NCBI RefSeq assembly: GCF_947254915.1
Contig: NZ_CAMYEZ010000058.1
Coordinates: 1-12,668 of the forward strand
DNA: 12,668 bases
Reading direction: 5' to 3'
From: an uncultured Porphyromonas sp.
Lineage (GTDB): Bacteria > Bacteroidota > Bacteroidia > Bacteroidales > Porphyromonadaceae
Below, piece by piece: positions 1-6,422 of the stretch. The first letter of the stretch is position 1. Each line of letters begins with the position of its first letter. Made by a program: the position numbers and the translations under genes. The notes beneath the pieces are model-generated. The model saw only the letters and a list, made by a program, of their open reading frames with translations, was not told where the DNA came from and made no database searches.

Positions 1-62
1 AAGTCCTGTATTATCTTGTACCGTTCTTTTTTCTTATCGTCTATTGGCACCACTGGGTTCAT
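1..62 (-). CDS. Possible start of a hypothetical gene, cut by the window edge
   Basis: A minus-strand reading frame opens with ATG at 62 and stays open for 20 codons to the window edge, beginning MNPVVPIDDKKKERYK. It has the same direction as the three genes upstream of it and starts 84 bases after the stop of the Asp-box gene, so it could be the next gene of that run. No family can be recognised from 20 residues, and an open frame this short can occur by chance. The lysine-rich, charged beginning does not look like a signal peptide. Confidence 0.3.
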   Translation of the reverse strand, partial: MNPVVPIDDKKKERYKIIQD

Positions 63-112
63 AATATATAGTCACTCTGTTAAGGTTATATATGCTTTAT
101 TGAAGAGATAGA

Positions 113-140
113 TGTCCTACATCTAAAGAGATATAGGACA
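113..140. other. Hairpin between two minus-strand genes
   Basis: TGTCCTA (113-119) pairs with TAGGACA (134-140). The stem continues inward after one mismatch with ATCT/AGAT and closes on an AAAG loop, giving about 11 pairs. Neither side has a convincing T-run, so a weak terminator or an RNA-processing hairpin after the Asp-box gene (stop at 147) are both possible. Confidence 0.4.
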
Positions 141-146
141 CCCTTG

Positions 147-380
147 CTAGCGACGCTTCATCCAAGTACGTCCTTCGTTCGTTGAGTAGAAAAGCCCCTT
201 CTCGCAAGTTGCCAGGATCTCTTGTCCGTTGTCCATTAGATCCTCAAAGTCTCCTCTAGAAAGAGAAACTACACAGCGAGCCCCCCAAGTTTTACCATTA
301 TTGGCTGAGTACTCGATCATTCCTGCGTTTTTGGGGCTAATGCGGATTAGCTCCTTACCTCGATTGATCATCTGTGGCAT
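147..380 (-). CDS. Small protein with two Asp-box (BNR-like) motifs
   Basis: This 77-residue protein has no signal peptide or membrane segment. It contains two Asp-box motifs of the form S-x-D/N-x-G-x-T-W: SANNGKTW at residues 25-32 and STNEGRTW at 66-73. Asp-boxes are turns between beta-strands in beta-propeller proteins such as sialidases and sortilin-like proteins, where they are structural and not catalytic. Two boxes are far too few for a propeller, so this is either a small free-standing beta-hairpin protein or a remnant of a larger one. It lies 30 bases after the lipoprotein gene and is probably co-transcribed with it. M4 is an alternative start. The function is unknown. Confidence 0.6.
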   Translation of the reverse strand: MPQMINRGKELIRISPKNAGMIEYSANNGKTWGARCVVSLSRGDFEDLMDNGQEILATCEKGLFYSTNEGRTWMKRR

Positions 381-410
381 AGTATTGACTCTATTTTTTT
401 CGTTGGGTAT

Positions 411-854
411 CTATAGCTCTTCGACAGACATCTTGTCATTCGTATAAGTGACTTGAAAGGAGAGACCACTCTCCTTATCTTTTACCACACAGGACTCGGG
501 GCGGTTATCTACTGTGATGACGAGATCTGTTTTGACATTTTCCACTTCTTCAATCAGCTCATTCAGCGCCTCTCTTTCGTAGTCGCTTGTGACATCGTTG
601 CCTTTGTAAAAGGCTCTTCTGATAGAGCCTTCTGCATCCTCAAATGCATCAAAAGCATTTTCGATGTAGGTGGTATAGTCTACATCTACGTCCATAGTAG
701 CAAGCGTAAGCTCGCCTCCGAGTGCCTCGTAGTACGCTGTGCGAATCTTGGCATAGTTGATGACGAATTCGTCTTCTGTGGGGTCATCCATTGAGCAGCT
801 TGAGAAAAGCGCTGACAGGAGGAGTAAGGGTAGGATAAGAAGTTTCTTTTTCAT
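411..854 (-). CDS. Small acidic lipoprotein, hypothetical
   Basis: The protein has 147 residues when started at the ATG at 854. That start gives a textbook lipoprotein signal: MKKK, a leucine-rich core, then the lipobox LFSSC with the lipidated cysteine at residue 20. An in-frame upstream ATG at 905 would put 17 extra residues before the signal and overlap the preceding gene, so I reject it. After the cysteine come SMDD and an acidic stretch, a composition often seen in surface-exposed Bacteroidetes lipoproteins, though the export signal is not certain. The rest is acidic with predicted helices (about residues 45-105) and a beta-rich C-terminus. No family is recognised. It begins 19 bases after the PH-like gene ends and is probably in the same operon. 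Confidence 0.8.
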   Translation of the reverse strand: MKKKLLILPLLLLSALFSSCSMDDPTEDEFVINYAKIRTAYYEALGGELTLATMDVDVDYTTYIENAFDAFEDAEGSIRRAFYKGNDVTSDYEREALNELIEEVENVKTDLVITVDNRPESCVVKDKESGLSFQVTYTNDKMSVEEL

Positions 855-873
855 ACTGATATATTGTTTGGTT

Positions 874-1377
874 TTAGTTGTCCCACGTATAGGAGGTGTT
901 CTCATCTTCGAATAGTCCTCTGAGGATATCTATAAGTTTTTCGTCAAACTCTATAGCACCGCCCATTCTGAGCAGTCCTAGGACCTTACCATTTGCCAGG
1001 AGCTGATGTCCTATGTAAGCCCTTCCATAGCAAGCATCGTGATTGCCGATTTGCAGAGAGGAGACTTGCTCCATTGAGATGCTTCCTTTTTGGGGTATAG
1101 AGATGACACTGCTCAAGAAAGCGTCCTTCAGGAGCCTGTAGTAGAGATTCTTGTCTGTAAGCAAGATGCCCGTCCAGCCGTAGCCTCCCACGGTGCCTAT
1201 AATCTTTTTGTTGACCGCCAGAAGAGGCTTTTCATCTGGCTGCAACTTTATCCCAAGACGCTTTTCGTGACGCTCTAGGACGTCTTGAGGTACTGGGCTC
1301 AAGAAAAGAGCCTTCGGGAGGGCTTCTCCGCTCTCTTTGAGAGCATCAATGTTTGCAAACAGCTTTGTTGCGTACAT
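874..1377 (-). CDS. Hypothetical protein with a possible bacterial PH-like domain
   Basis: This is a 167-residue cytoplasmic protein without signal or membrane segments. Residues about 48-115 (PLLAVNKKIIGTV, GWTGILLTDKNLYYR, then SISMEQVSSLQIG) have the strand pattern and the GWTG-LTDKNLYY signature I associate with bacterial PH-like folds, in which a short beta-barrel handles protein or lipid contacts. The first 45 residues and the last 25 look helical. The assignment is by pattern only and is tentative. It is the first gene of a three-gene minus-strand run, followed after 19 bases by the lipoprotein gene. No Bacteroidetes promoter motif is obvious in the 80 bases upstream, so transcription might read through from further upstream. 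Confidence 0.75.
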   Translation of the reverse strand: MYATKLFANIDALKESGEALPKALFLSPVPQDVLERHEKRLGIKLQPDEKPLLAVNKKIIGTVGGYGWTGILLTDKNLYYRLLKDAFLSSVISIPQKGSISMEQVSSLQIGNHDACYGRAYIGHQLLANGKVLGLLRMGGAIEFDEKLIDILRGLFEDENTSYTWDN

Positions 1378-1460
1378 GTTTTTGTTGTTTGTTTAGTGGC
1401 TCTCTGTGGTTGTAGGGAGAGCGCGTGTCCTACGTTTTTGATTTCTATTCGATGACCTCC

Positions 1461-1497
1461 ATAAAACAAAAGAAGCGTGGTGCTGCTGTGCCACGTT
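1461..1497 (-). terminator. Hairpin and T-rich tail ending the candidate RNA
   Basis: On the minus strand CGTGG (1495-1491) pairs with CCACG (1480-1476), with AA/TT pairs beyond one mismatch. It is followed by CTTCTTTTGTTTT. The stem is short and the loop about 10 bases, so it is a modest intrinsic terminator. Its position just after the outermost helix of the candidate RNA supports the call. Confidence 0.4.
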
Positions 1498-1688
1498 CTA
1501 AGTCGGAGGTCGTAGGATACCTTGATTCAGAGATACGTTGATAGCAGCCCACGCCCTTTGCGTGGAAACCACTATGCCTACTCTCCGAATAAGTCTTGAA
1601 TTTCCTACGTTCCCGACTTCGAGATAAGCACAATCGCTTCGTATGTTTGATGTGACAGTGGGAGGATAGACTTTTCCCCCCAACTGCG
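1461..1688 (-). ncRNA. Candidate structured non-coding RNA, about 228 nt
   Basis: The spacer folds on the minus strand into ordered helices that I paired by hand (plus coordinates). A 5' hairpin has 11 pairs (1686-1675 with 1666-1656, one bulge, one G-U). A small AAGC/GCTT hairpin lies at 1626-1639. A long interrupted stem follows: 1613-1619 with 1500-1506 (7 pairs), 1603-1609 with 1511-1517 (7 pairs), 1582-1593 with 1521-1533 (12 pairs, one bulge, one G-U), 1572-1575 with 1541-1544, and a CCACGC/GCGTGG tip (1549-1565). The first hairpin starts where the promoter at 1692-1722 should begin transcription, and a terminator-like hairpin ends the unit. Open frames here (1498-1782, 1445-1702) have no recognisable protein features and codon use unlike the neighbouring genes. 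It could be a known class such as a 6S-like RNA; I cannot assign one. Confidence 0.55.
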
Positions 1689-1691
1689 CCA

Positions 1692-1722
1692 CTAAGGTAC
1701 AACCTTTTACCGAAACATACAA
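1692..1722 (-). promoter_or_regulatory. Bacteroidetes-type promoter of the candidate RNA
   Basis: On the minus strand TTG (1722-1720) is followed by exactly 20 bases and TACCTTAG (1699-1692), a 7-of-8 match to the Bacteroidetes -7 box TAnnTTTG. The strong promoter at 9962-9992 has the same TTG-N20-TACCTTTG layout. Transcription should start at about 1685-1688. Confidence 0.5.
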
Positions 1723-1782
1723 TAGCGTGGCGAGCGTGGGCTGCACACTTTTGCGAATTGTATAGAGACCAGAGGCAAGCAC

Positions 1783-1817
1783 CTCTAATCTCTAACTTCT
1801 AAAATCTAATCTCTAGC
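1783..1817. repeat. YTCTAAY heptamer array, copy 1
   Basis: Five exact 7-base steps: CTCTAAT, CTCTAAC, TTCTAAA, ATCTAAT, CTCTAGC. The array begins just after the stop codon of the W-rich repeat gene and precedes the promoter of the candidate RNA. Related arrays are at 2804-2831 and 9170-9304, all between genes. Confidence 0.75.
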
Positions 1818-1820
1818 GGG

Positions 1821-2357
1821 CTACACCTCTCCGCAGGCGATCTGGCGATGAAGTTCTTTCTTGCGCTGCTCCTTGATGTCGTACCATAGCTGAGAATCCT
1901 TCAGCGCATCTATGGGGATTCGGCTAGCGTAGCGCTCTAGGAATTCATAGCTATACAGGTGCGATGCTCCAAGGTCTTTATCCATCCAGCTACCGTGGTC
2001 TATCAGCTCGGCCCAGTTCCACTTGTCGATGAAGCGATCTATCGTATCATAGTCCAGTGGTATGGAATCATTCTCAGATAGTTTATCCCAGTCCCAGCAG
2101 TCTGCAAACCGCTCCAAGCAGGCTACTGTTAGAATGGAGTCGCAATCAGTCAGAGAGAGACTAGACCAGGTTATCCAATTCTTGAACTCCTCAAGCATCT
2201 CGGGCGTCCACAGGATCTCGGCGTTGTGAGAGACCAGATGCCAGTCTAGCTTCTTCCAATACTTCCTGAGGGTCTCTAATGTCCAGGGGAACTCCTGTGA
2301 GAGTCCTTTCCAAGCAGCTTCGTCCAGCTGCTTCTTTAGTAAGTCATTTATATCCAT
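1821..2357 (-). CDS. W-rich tandem-repeat protein, hypothetical
   Basis: This 178-residue cytoplasmic protein consists largely of tandem repeats of about 25 residues. The consensus is roughly [L/P]W-x3-[L/I]-x2-[F/Y]-x3-[W/L]-[D/N/T]-W-x2-[L/V]-S-x-N. The second tryptophan of each unit is at W39, W64, W90 and W115, spaced 25, 26 and 25 residues. The best units are residues 23-45, 48-70, 75-96 and 99-121, with degenerate copies likely on either side (W16-S20 and around 134-157). Such WDW-LS-N repeats occur, from memory, in uncharacterised Bacteroidetes proteins, and the periodicity suggests a helical-repeat scaffold for protein binding. No catalytic motif is visible. It has its own promoter and is separated from the next minus-strand gene by the candidate RNA. 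Confidence 0.85.
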   Translation of the reverse strand: MDINDLLKKQLDEAAWKGLSQEFPWTLETLRKYWKKLDWHLVSHNAEILWTPEMLEEFKNWITWSSLSLTDCDSILTVACLERFADCWDWDKLSENDSIPLDYDTIDRFIDKWNWAELIDHGSWMDKDLGASHLYSYEFLERYASRIPIDALKDSQLWYDIKEQRKKELHRQIACGEV

Positions 2358-2387
2358 AGTTTTTCATTTGATTTGTTGAACACAGTG

Positions 2388-2419
2388 CAAAGATACACCG
2401 CAGGGTGTGCCATATCGAA
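2388..2419 (-). promoter_or_regulatory. Promoter of the W-rich repeat gene
   Basis: On the minus strand TATCTTTG (2395-2388) matches the TAnnTTTG -7 box fully. TTCG (2419-2416) lies 20 bases upstream in place of TTTG. The start codon at 2357 would have a leader of about 25 bases. Confidence 0.55.
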
Positions 2420-2441
2420 GCACAGGTCTGAAGAATCTCTC

Positions 2442-2490
2442 GACTTCCTCAGAAGTCCCGACAGTTTCATACGGAAGAAACTCTAGTTTC
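2442..2490. repeat. Two small palindromes in the divergent spacer
   Basis: GACTTC-CTCA-GAAGTC (2442-2457) and GAAACT-CT-AGTTTC (2477-2490) are perfect short inverted repeats between the promoter of the W-rich gene and the 21-base repeat element. They may be operators or parts of the repeat-rich spacer. No T-run follows either one. Confidence 0.35.
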
Positions 2491-2504
2491 ATAGGTAGGA
2501 AATC

Positions 2505-2613
2505 AAAAATCTCCACGGAGGAACGGACAAATTCTTCGGAACTTTGATTTCATTCTTCCGAACTTTCATTTCATTCTTCCGAACTTTTATTTCCTGGCTC
2601 CGTGGAGAATTTT
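2505..2613 (-). repeat. Dispersed element with three 21-base units, copy 1
   Basis: The element is bounded by inverted repeats: TCTCCACGGAG (2510-2520) and CTCCGTGGAGA (2598-2608), extended to 16 bases each with one mismatch. Inside, about 2528-2591, are three tandem 21-base units that read on the minus strand as variants of AAGTTCGGAAGAATGAAAT plus two bases. A second copy in the opposite orientation is at 10281-10370, about 90 percent identical over nearly 90 bases by eye. No transposase is present. An open frame crossing it (peptide KVRKNEM repeated) follows from 21 being a multiple of 3. Confidence 0.75.
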
Positions 2614-2666
2614 CGTTTTCCACGTGGCGGTTTGAAAATACCCACGTACGCATCAAAGCGAGACGT

Positions 2667-2799
2667 GTAACCCTTTGTAGGGACGCACGGTGAGTATCTA
2701 GTGGGAGGGCGTCCGTTGTCGAACAGACCAAAACGAGTACTGACTTCGTAACTTTTGATACAACGGACGCTCAGAGCGAGCGTCCCTACAAAGGGTTAC
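2667..2799. repeat. Nested palindromic element
   Basis: The outer arms GTAACCCTTTGTAGGGACGC (2667-2686) and its exact reverse complement (2780-2799) are 20 bp each without mismatch. The inner arms GCGTCCGTTGT (2709-2719) and ACAACGGACGC (2760-2770) are also perfect. An alternative small hairpin GGACGCTC-AGAGC-GAGCGTCC (2765-2785) shares one inner and one outer arm. The layout suggests a MITE-like or REP-like element without coding capacity. No target-site duplication is obvious. Confidence 0.7.
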
Positions 2800-2803
2800 T
2801 GGT

Positions 2804-2831
2804 CTCTAATCTCTAACTTCTAACCTCTAAT
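2804..2831. repeat. YTCTAAY heptamer array, copy 2
   Basis: Four exact 7-base steps: CTCTAAT, CTCTAAC, TTCTAAC, CTCTAAT. The array starts four bases after the right arm of the nested palindrome and ends four bases before the -7 box of the receptor operon, so it takes up the place where a -33 box would be expected. Confidence 0.75.
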
Positions 2832-2835
2832 TCAG

Positions 2836-2843
2836 TATCTTTG
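2836..2843 (+). promoter_or_regulatory. Likely -7 box of the receptor-agmatine operon
   Basis: TATCTTTG matches TAnnTTTG. The expected -33 position (about 2813-2816) falls in the heptamer array and has no TTTG, so the promoter is incomplete or needs an activator. The leader to the start at 2942 would be about 90 bases. No riboswitch or sigma/anti-sigma pair is seen nearby. Confidence 0.4.
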
Positions 2844-2941
2844 TAGCCGTTAACCACGGAGTCGGAGCGTGAACTGACAGTCGCTGATTACGCTTTGAAC
2901 TCTCATCTAGTAATCATTTAGTAACGTATAGCAACCTACTT

Positions 2942-5362
2942 ATGACCTATTTACGTCGATATGACTTTGCTGTGGGGCTTCTGGCTCTCCTACTGATGAT
3001 GCTCGCCACACCACTTAGCGGGCAAGCTCAAAAGCAAGCGCAGCGCAAGTTCACGATCAATGGCTTCGTGCATGATGCGCAGAGTGGCGAGACGCTGATT
3101 GCCGCCAATGTAATGGAACTCAACAGCCGCACAGGTGCCGTAACGAATGAGTTCGGCCACTACTCGCTGACACTCCCAGCGGGAGAGGTGCTCCTGCAGT
3201 TTTCCTATGTGGGCTATCAGAGCGACACGATACGTCTGCAGCTCTCGTCCGATACGACACTCTCGGCTTCGCTCATCGAGGGTCAGCTACTCGGCGAGGT
3301 GGTCGTGGTGGGGAGTCCGAATCCCTCGGGCGTTGAGACGGCGACTATCGGTGCACAGCACATATCGGCGAGCGAGATCAAGCGACTGCCCGCTTTCTTT
3401 GGCGAGCAGGATGTGATCAAGGCGCTACAACTACTACCTGGCGTACAGAGCGGTTCGGAGGGTTCGTCGGGACTCTTCGTGCGTGGTGGCGATCCAGACC
3501 AAAACTTGATCCTCATGGATGGCATCTCGCTCTACAATCCGAATCACATGCTGGGAGCTTTCTCGACCTTCAACCCCGATGCGGTCAAGTCGGTGACGCT
3601 GTACAAGGGCACCTTCCCCGCTCGCTTCGGGGGGCGTCTCTCGTCAGTCGTGGATGTACGTCTCAAGGATGGCGATATGCAGGAGTACCACGGCAATGCT
3701 AGCATCGGACTGATCTCCTCGAAGATCAATGTGGAGGGACCGATCGTCAAGGATCGCACCACCTTCAACTTCTCGGCACGGCGCACCTACCTAGACCTGC
3801 TGGCTGCGATGGCTTTTGCTATACGTAATCGCCAGGAGGGTGAGGATGGCGAGAAGATGAAGGGCGGGTATGACTTTCACGATCTGAACCTGAAGGTGAC
3901 GCACCGCTTCTCTGATAGAGACCAGCTATACCTCTTCGGCTATTACGGCAACGACCGTGTCTGGACACGCTATACTAGTGGAGATGACAAGCAGCAGATG
4001 TCTTGGCTTTGGGGCAATGCGATGGGTTCGCTACGGTGGAACCATGTCATCAACGGACAGCTCTTTCTCAATACCACAGCCTCCTATACGCAGTACCGCT
4101 CTAGGCTACGCATGAAAATGCAGGAGGACAAGGATGAGCCTCCCGTAGCGATGAGCTATGACTCGGGCATCCGAGACTGGCTCCTGACGAGCGAGCTGCA
4201 CTACTCACCTGTGGAGCAGCATCAGTTACTCTTCGGGGCTAACTACACCTTCCACACCTTTCGCCCTGAGATGACTTCGATCAAGGTAAACGGCAAGGAC
4301 CTTTCGGACTTAACTGGGACGGACTTTAATGTCTTCGGAAACAATCCTAAGATCTACGCCCACGAGGCTTCGCTCTATGCTGAGGATGAGATGAAGCTGG
4401 GGGACAAGTGGACCTTTAATGCGGGGCTACGCTACAGCTTCTACCACGTGCGTGGCAAGGGCTACCATAATATAGAGCCTCGTGTGAGTGCGGCTTGGCG
4501 CATCACGCCTGCCCTAACCGCCAAGGTGGGCTACGCTCTGATGACGCAGCATGTGCACCTCCTGACGAACAATAGTCTGAGCCTGCCTACGGATCTGTGG
4601 GTGCCCTCGACGGACCGCATCAAGCCGATGCACGTACACCACTTTACGGCGGGGCTATTCCTCCATGTGCCTCAGTGGGGCGACTTCTCGGTAGAGGGCT
4701 ACTACAAGCCGATGAGCAATGTGCTGGAGTACAAGGAGGGTTCTTTCTTCTATGGTGTCTCAACAAACTGGGAGCAGATGGTTGCTATGGGACGTGGCAC
4801 GGCTTACGGTCTGGAGCTACTCTGGCAGCGTAAGGTGGGCAAGCTAACGGGCTGGGTGAGCTACGCCTGGGCTCGCACGTGGCGCACCTTTGACCAGCCA
4901 GGAGAGGAGCTAAACTTCGGACGCACTTTCCCCGCTAAGTACGACCGCATTCACGACTTTAAGATTACTGCGATGTATCAGCTGGGCAAGAGCTGGGACT
5001 TTGCCGCTACTTGGGTCTTTGCCTCGGGTCAGACGGGCACCATCGCAACGCATGAGTACGATGGACTGAAAGACCCGCTCTCATGGGAGAGTGTAAATGG
5101 ATCTCTCGACTATGTGTCTGAGCGAAATAACTACCGCTTCAAGCCTTACCACAGACTGGATCTGAGCATCACCTACACGAAGCATCACAAGCGGGGTAAG
5201 AGCCTGTGGAACCTAAGCATCTACAACGTATACAATCAGATGAACCCTTTCATCGTTACGCCAGTGAGGGAGAAGACGGGCGACAACTCTTACCGCACTA
5301 TGCTACAGCAGGTAACAATCTTTCCGATTCTGCCCAACATCAGCTACACCTACTCCTTTTAG
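2942..5362 (+). CDS. TonB-dependent outer-membrane receptor with carboxypeptidase-like N-terminal domain
   Basis: The 806-residue protein has a signal peptide (RR at 5-6, hydrophobic core 11-22, likely cleavage near SGQAQ at 26-30). Residues about 37-115 form a CarboxypepD_reg-like beta-sandwich (FTINGFVHDAQSGETL, then FSYVGYQSD). The plug domain spans about 120-245, with LQLLPGVQSG, GLFVRGGDPDQNLILMDG and YKGTFPARFGGRLSSVVDVR. The remainder is a barrel rich in aromatic strands that ends in a terminal phenylalanine (SYTYSF), as usual for outer-membrane barrels. It should import a substrate using TonB energy. No SusD partner follows; a DUF4249 lipoprotein starts 13 bases later, a common Bacteroidetes pairing. 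The two genes after that make putrescine from agmatine, which is the only context clue to the substrate. Confidence 0.95.
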   Translation: MTYLRRYDFAVGLLALLLMMLATPLSGQAQKQAQRKFTINGFVHDAQSGETLIAANVMELNSRTGAVTNEFGHYSLTLPAGEVLLQFSYVGYQSDTIRLQLSSDTTLSASLIEGQLLGEVVVVGSPNPSGVETATIGAQHISASEIKRLPAFFGEQDVIKALQLLPGVQSGSEGSSGLFVRGGDPDQNLILMDGISLYNPNHMLGAFSTFNPDAVKSVTLYKGTFPARFGGRLSSVVDVRLKDGDMQEYHGNASIGLISSKINVEGPIVKDRTTFNFSARRTYLDLLAAMAFAIRNRQEGEDGEKMKGGYDFHDLNLKVTHRFSDRDQLYLFGYYGNDRVWTRYTSGDDKQQMSWLWGNAMGSLRWNHVINGQLFLNTTASYTQYRSRLRMKMQEDKDEPPVAMSYDSGIRDWLLTSELHYSPVEQHQLLFGANYTFHTFRPEMTSIKVNGKDLSDLTGTDFNVFGNNPKIYAHEASLYAEDEMKLGDKWTFNAGLRYSFYHVRGKGYHNIEPRVSAAWRITPALTAKVGYALMTQHVHLLTNNSLSLPTDLWVPSTDRIKPMHVHHFTAGLFLHVPQWGDFSVEGYYKPMSNVLEYKEGSFFYGVSTNWEQMVAMGRGTAYGLELLWQRKVGKLTGWVSYAWARTWRTFDQPGEELNFGRTFPAKYDRIHDFKITAMYQLGKSWDFAATWVFASGQTGTIATHEYDGLKDPLSWESVNGSLDYVSERNNYRFKPYHRLDLSITYTKHHKRGKSLWNLSIYNVYNQMNPFIVTPVREKTGDNSYRTMLQQVTIFPILPNISYTYSF

Positions 5363-5375
5363 CCTAAGACCGACT

Positions 5376-6407
5376 ATGAGACCTATACAATATATCCAGT
5401 TAGCCAGCAGCGCACTACTTATCACGCTCTTCACAGCCTGTCAGACGACCATTCCCCTAGACCTAGGCGATAATACGCCTCGCATCGTCATCAATGCGGT
5501 CGCTACGGAGCAGCAAGGCATCGACATTTCACTCTCCGAGAGCAAGCCGACGGGAGTTGCTTCGTCCAGTACGAATGTTTACTATCCCTACGACCATCCC
5601 GACTGCCCCTATCGTATGACGCTTCAGGTCAACGATCAGCTCGTACCGATCAGCAAGGTGAAGCAATACAAGCCACAAGCAGGCGACCGCATAGCAATAT
5701 CGGTAGAGAAGGCTGGGCTCAAGACAGCTTCGGCAACTACCACGGTGCCCGCACAGCCTACCGTCGGCGTCATAGAGGTCAAGAAGCTAGACAAGACGCA
5801 TCGCGCGCCCTATGCGTACAATATGCCAGGTAGGATAGATATGCCAGATGGCAGATATGTCGAGGTTCAAGACTACGAACTATCCATCCCGCTTCAGGGC
5901 ATCACGAAGGATAGCTACTACCGCATCATCGTAGAGAAGCAAGCAGTGGATCCTGAGCGCGAGTTCCAAGAGAGTCCATACGCTTGGAGTCAAGAGAAGA
6001 TTGACGACCCACGTATGACGCAGTTTGGCAATGGCGACCTGATCTTTGAGTCTAGCAGAGGTCGCGTGATGAATCTATTGGCTGGTTCTAACGTTTCAGC
6101 GAGCGACTGCACGCTCAAGACGACGCTCTCCTTTGCCACAAGGGTGTGCAAAGCCGATGGATCCACAGACGATGAGCGGACGGCTAAAGGAATATCAGAG
6201 TATGTCGCCCTGCGTGTCACCGTTTATGCGATCACAGGCGACCTCTATCACTACTGGCAGACGGTTACAGCAAAGCGCTATAATGGTCTAGGCGATACGG
6301 GCATCTCGGAGCCGAACCTCATCTACAACAATATCCACGACGGCCTTGGCATACTCGGCAGCATGGCTACGAGCCTGCGTCAGGACCTTAAGATCATAAC
6401 ACGCTAA
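5376..6407 (+). CDS. DUF4249-type lipoprotein
   Basis: This 343-residue protein has a lipoprotein signal with lipobox LFTAC and lipidated cysteine at residue 22. The mature part begins with the DUF4249 pattern (PRIVINAVATEQQGIDISLSESKPTG, residues about 35-60) and continues as a predicted beta-rich protein. It ends with the family's typical C-terminal block SEPNLIYNNIHDGLGILGS (about 312-330). DUF4249 proteins are usually encoded next to TonB receptors without SusD and are thought to act as their surface or periplasmic partner; a biochemical role is not established to my knowledge. It lies 13 bases after the receptor and 15 bases before the agmatine deiminase, so the four genes look like one transcript. 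Confidence 0.88.
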   Translation: MRPIQYIQLASSALLITLFTACQTTIPLDLGDNTPRIVINAVATEQQGIDISLSESKPTGVASSSTNVYYPYDHPDCPYRMTLQVNDQLVPISKVKQYKPQAGDRIAISVEKAGLKTASATTTVPAQPTVGVIEVKKLDKTHRAPYAYNMPGRIDMPDGRYVEVQDYELSIPLQGITKDSYYRIIVEKQAVDPEREFQESPYAWSQEKIDDPRMTQFGNGDLIFESSRGRVMNLLAGSNVSASDCTLKTTLSFATRVCKADGSTDDERTAKGISEYVALRVTVYAITGDLYHYWQTVTAKRYNGLGDTGISEPNLIYNNIHDGLGILGSMATSLRQDLKIITR

Positions 6408-6422
6408 TGCGGTGAAAGACTT

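Noticed and set aside
411..905. Longer form of the lipoprotein starting at 905
   Set aside because: The extra 17 residues would precede a complete lipoprotein signal and overlap the end of the upstream gene; the ATG at 854 fits better.
1445..1782. Overlapping minus-strand open frames of 94 and 85 codons in the 443-base spacer
   Set aside because: They have no recognisable domain, their codon use is unlike the neighbours, one begins right next to the heptamer array, and the same bases form long nested helices between a promoter and a terminator. I prefer a non-coding RNA.
2489..2731. Minus-strand open frame with the repeated peptide KVRKNE
   Set aside because: It simply translates the 21-base tandem repeat (a multiple of three) and part of the nested palindrome; no promoter or family supports it.
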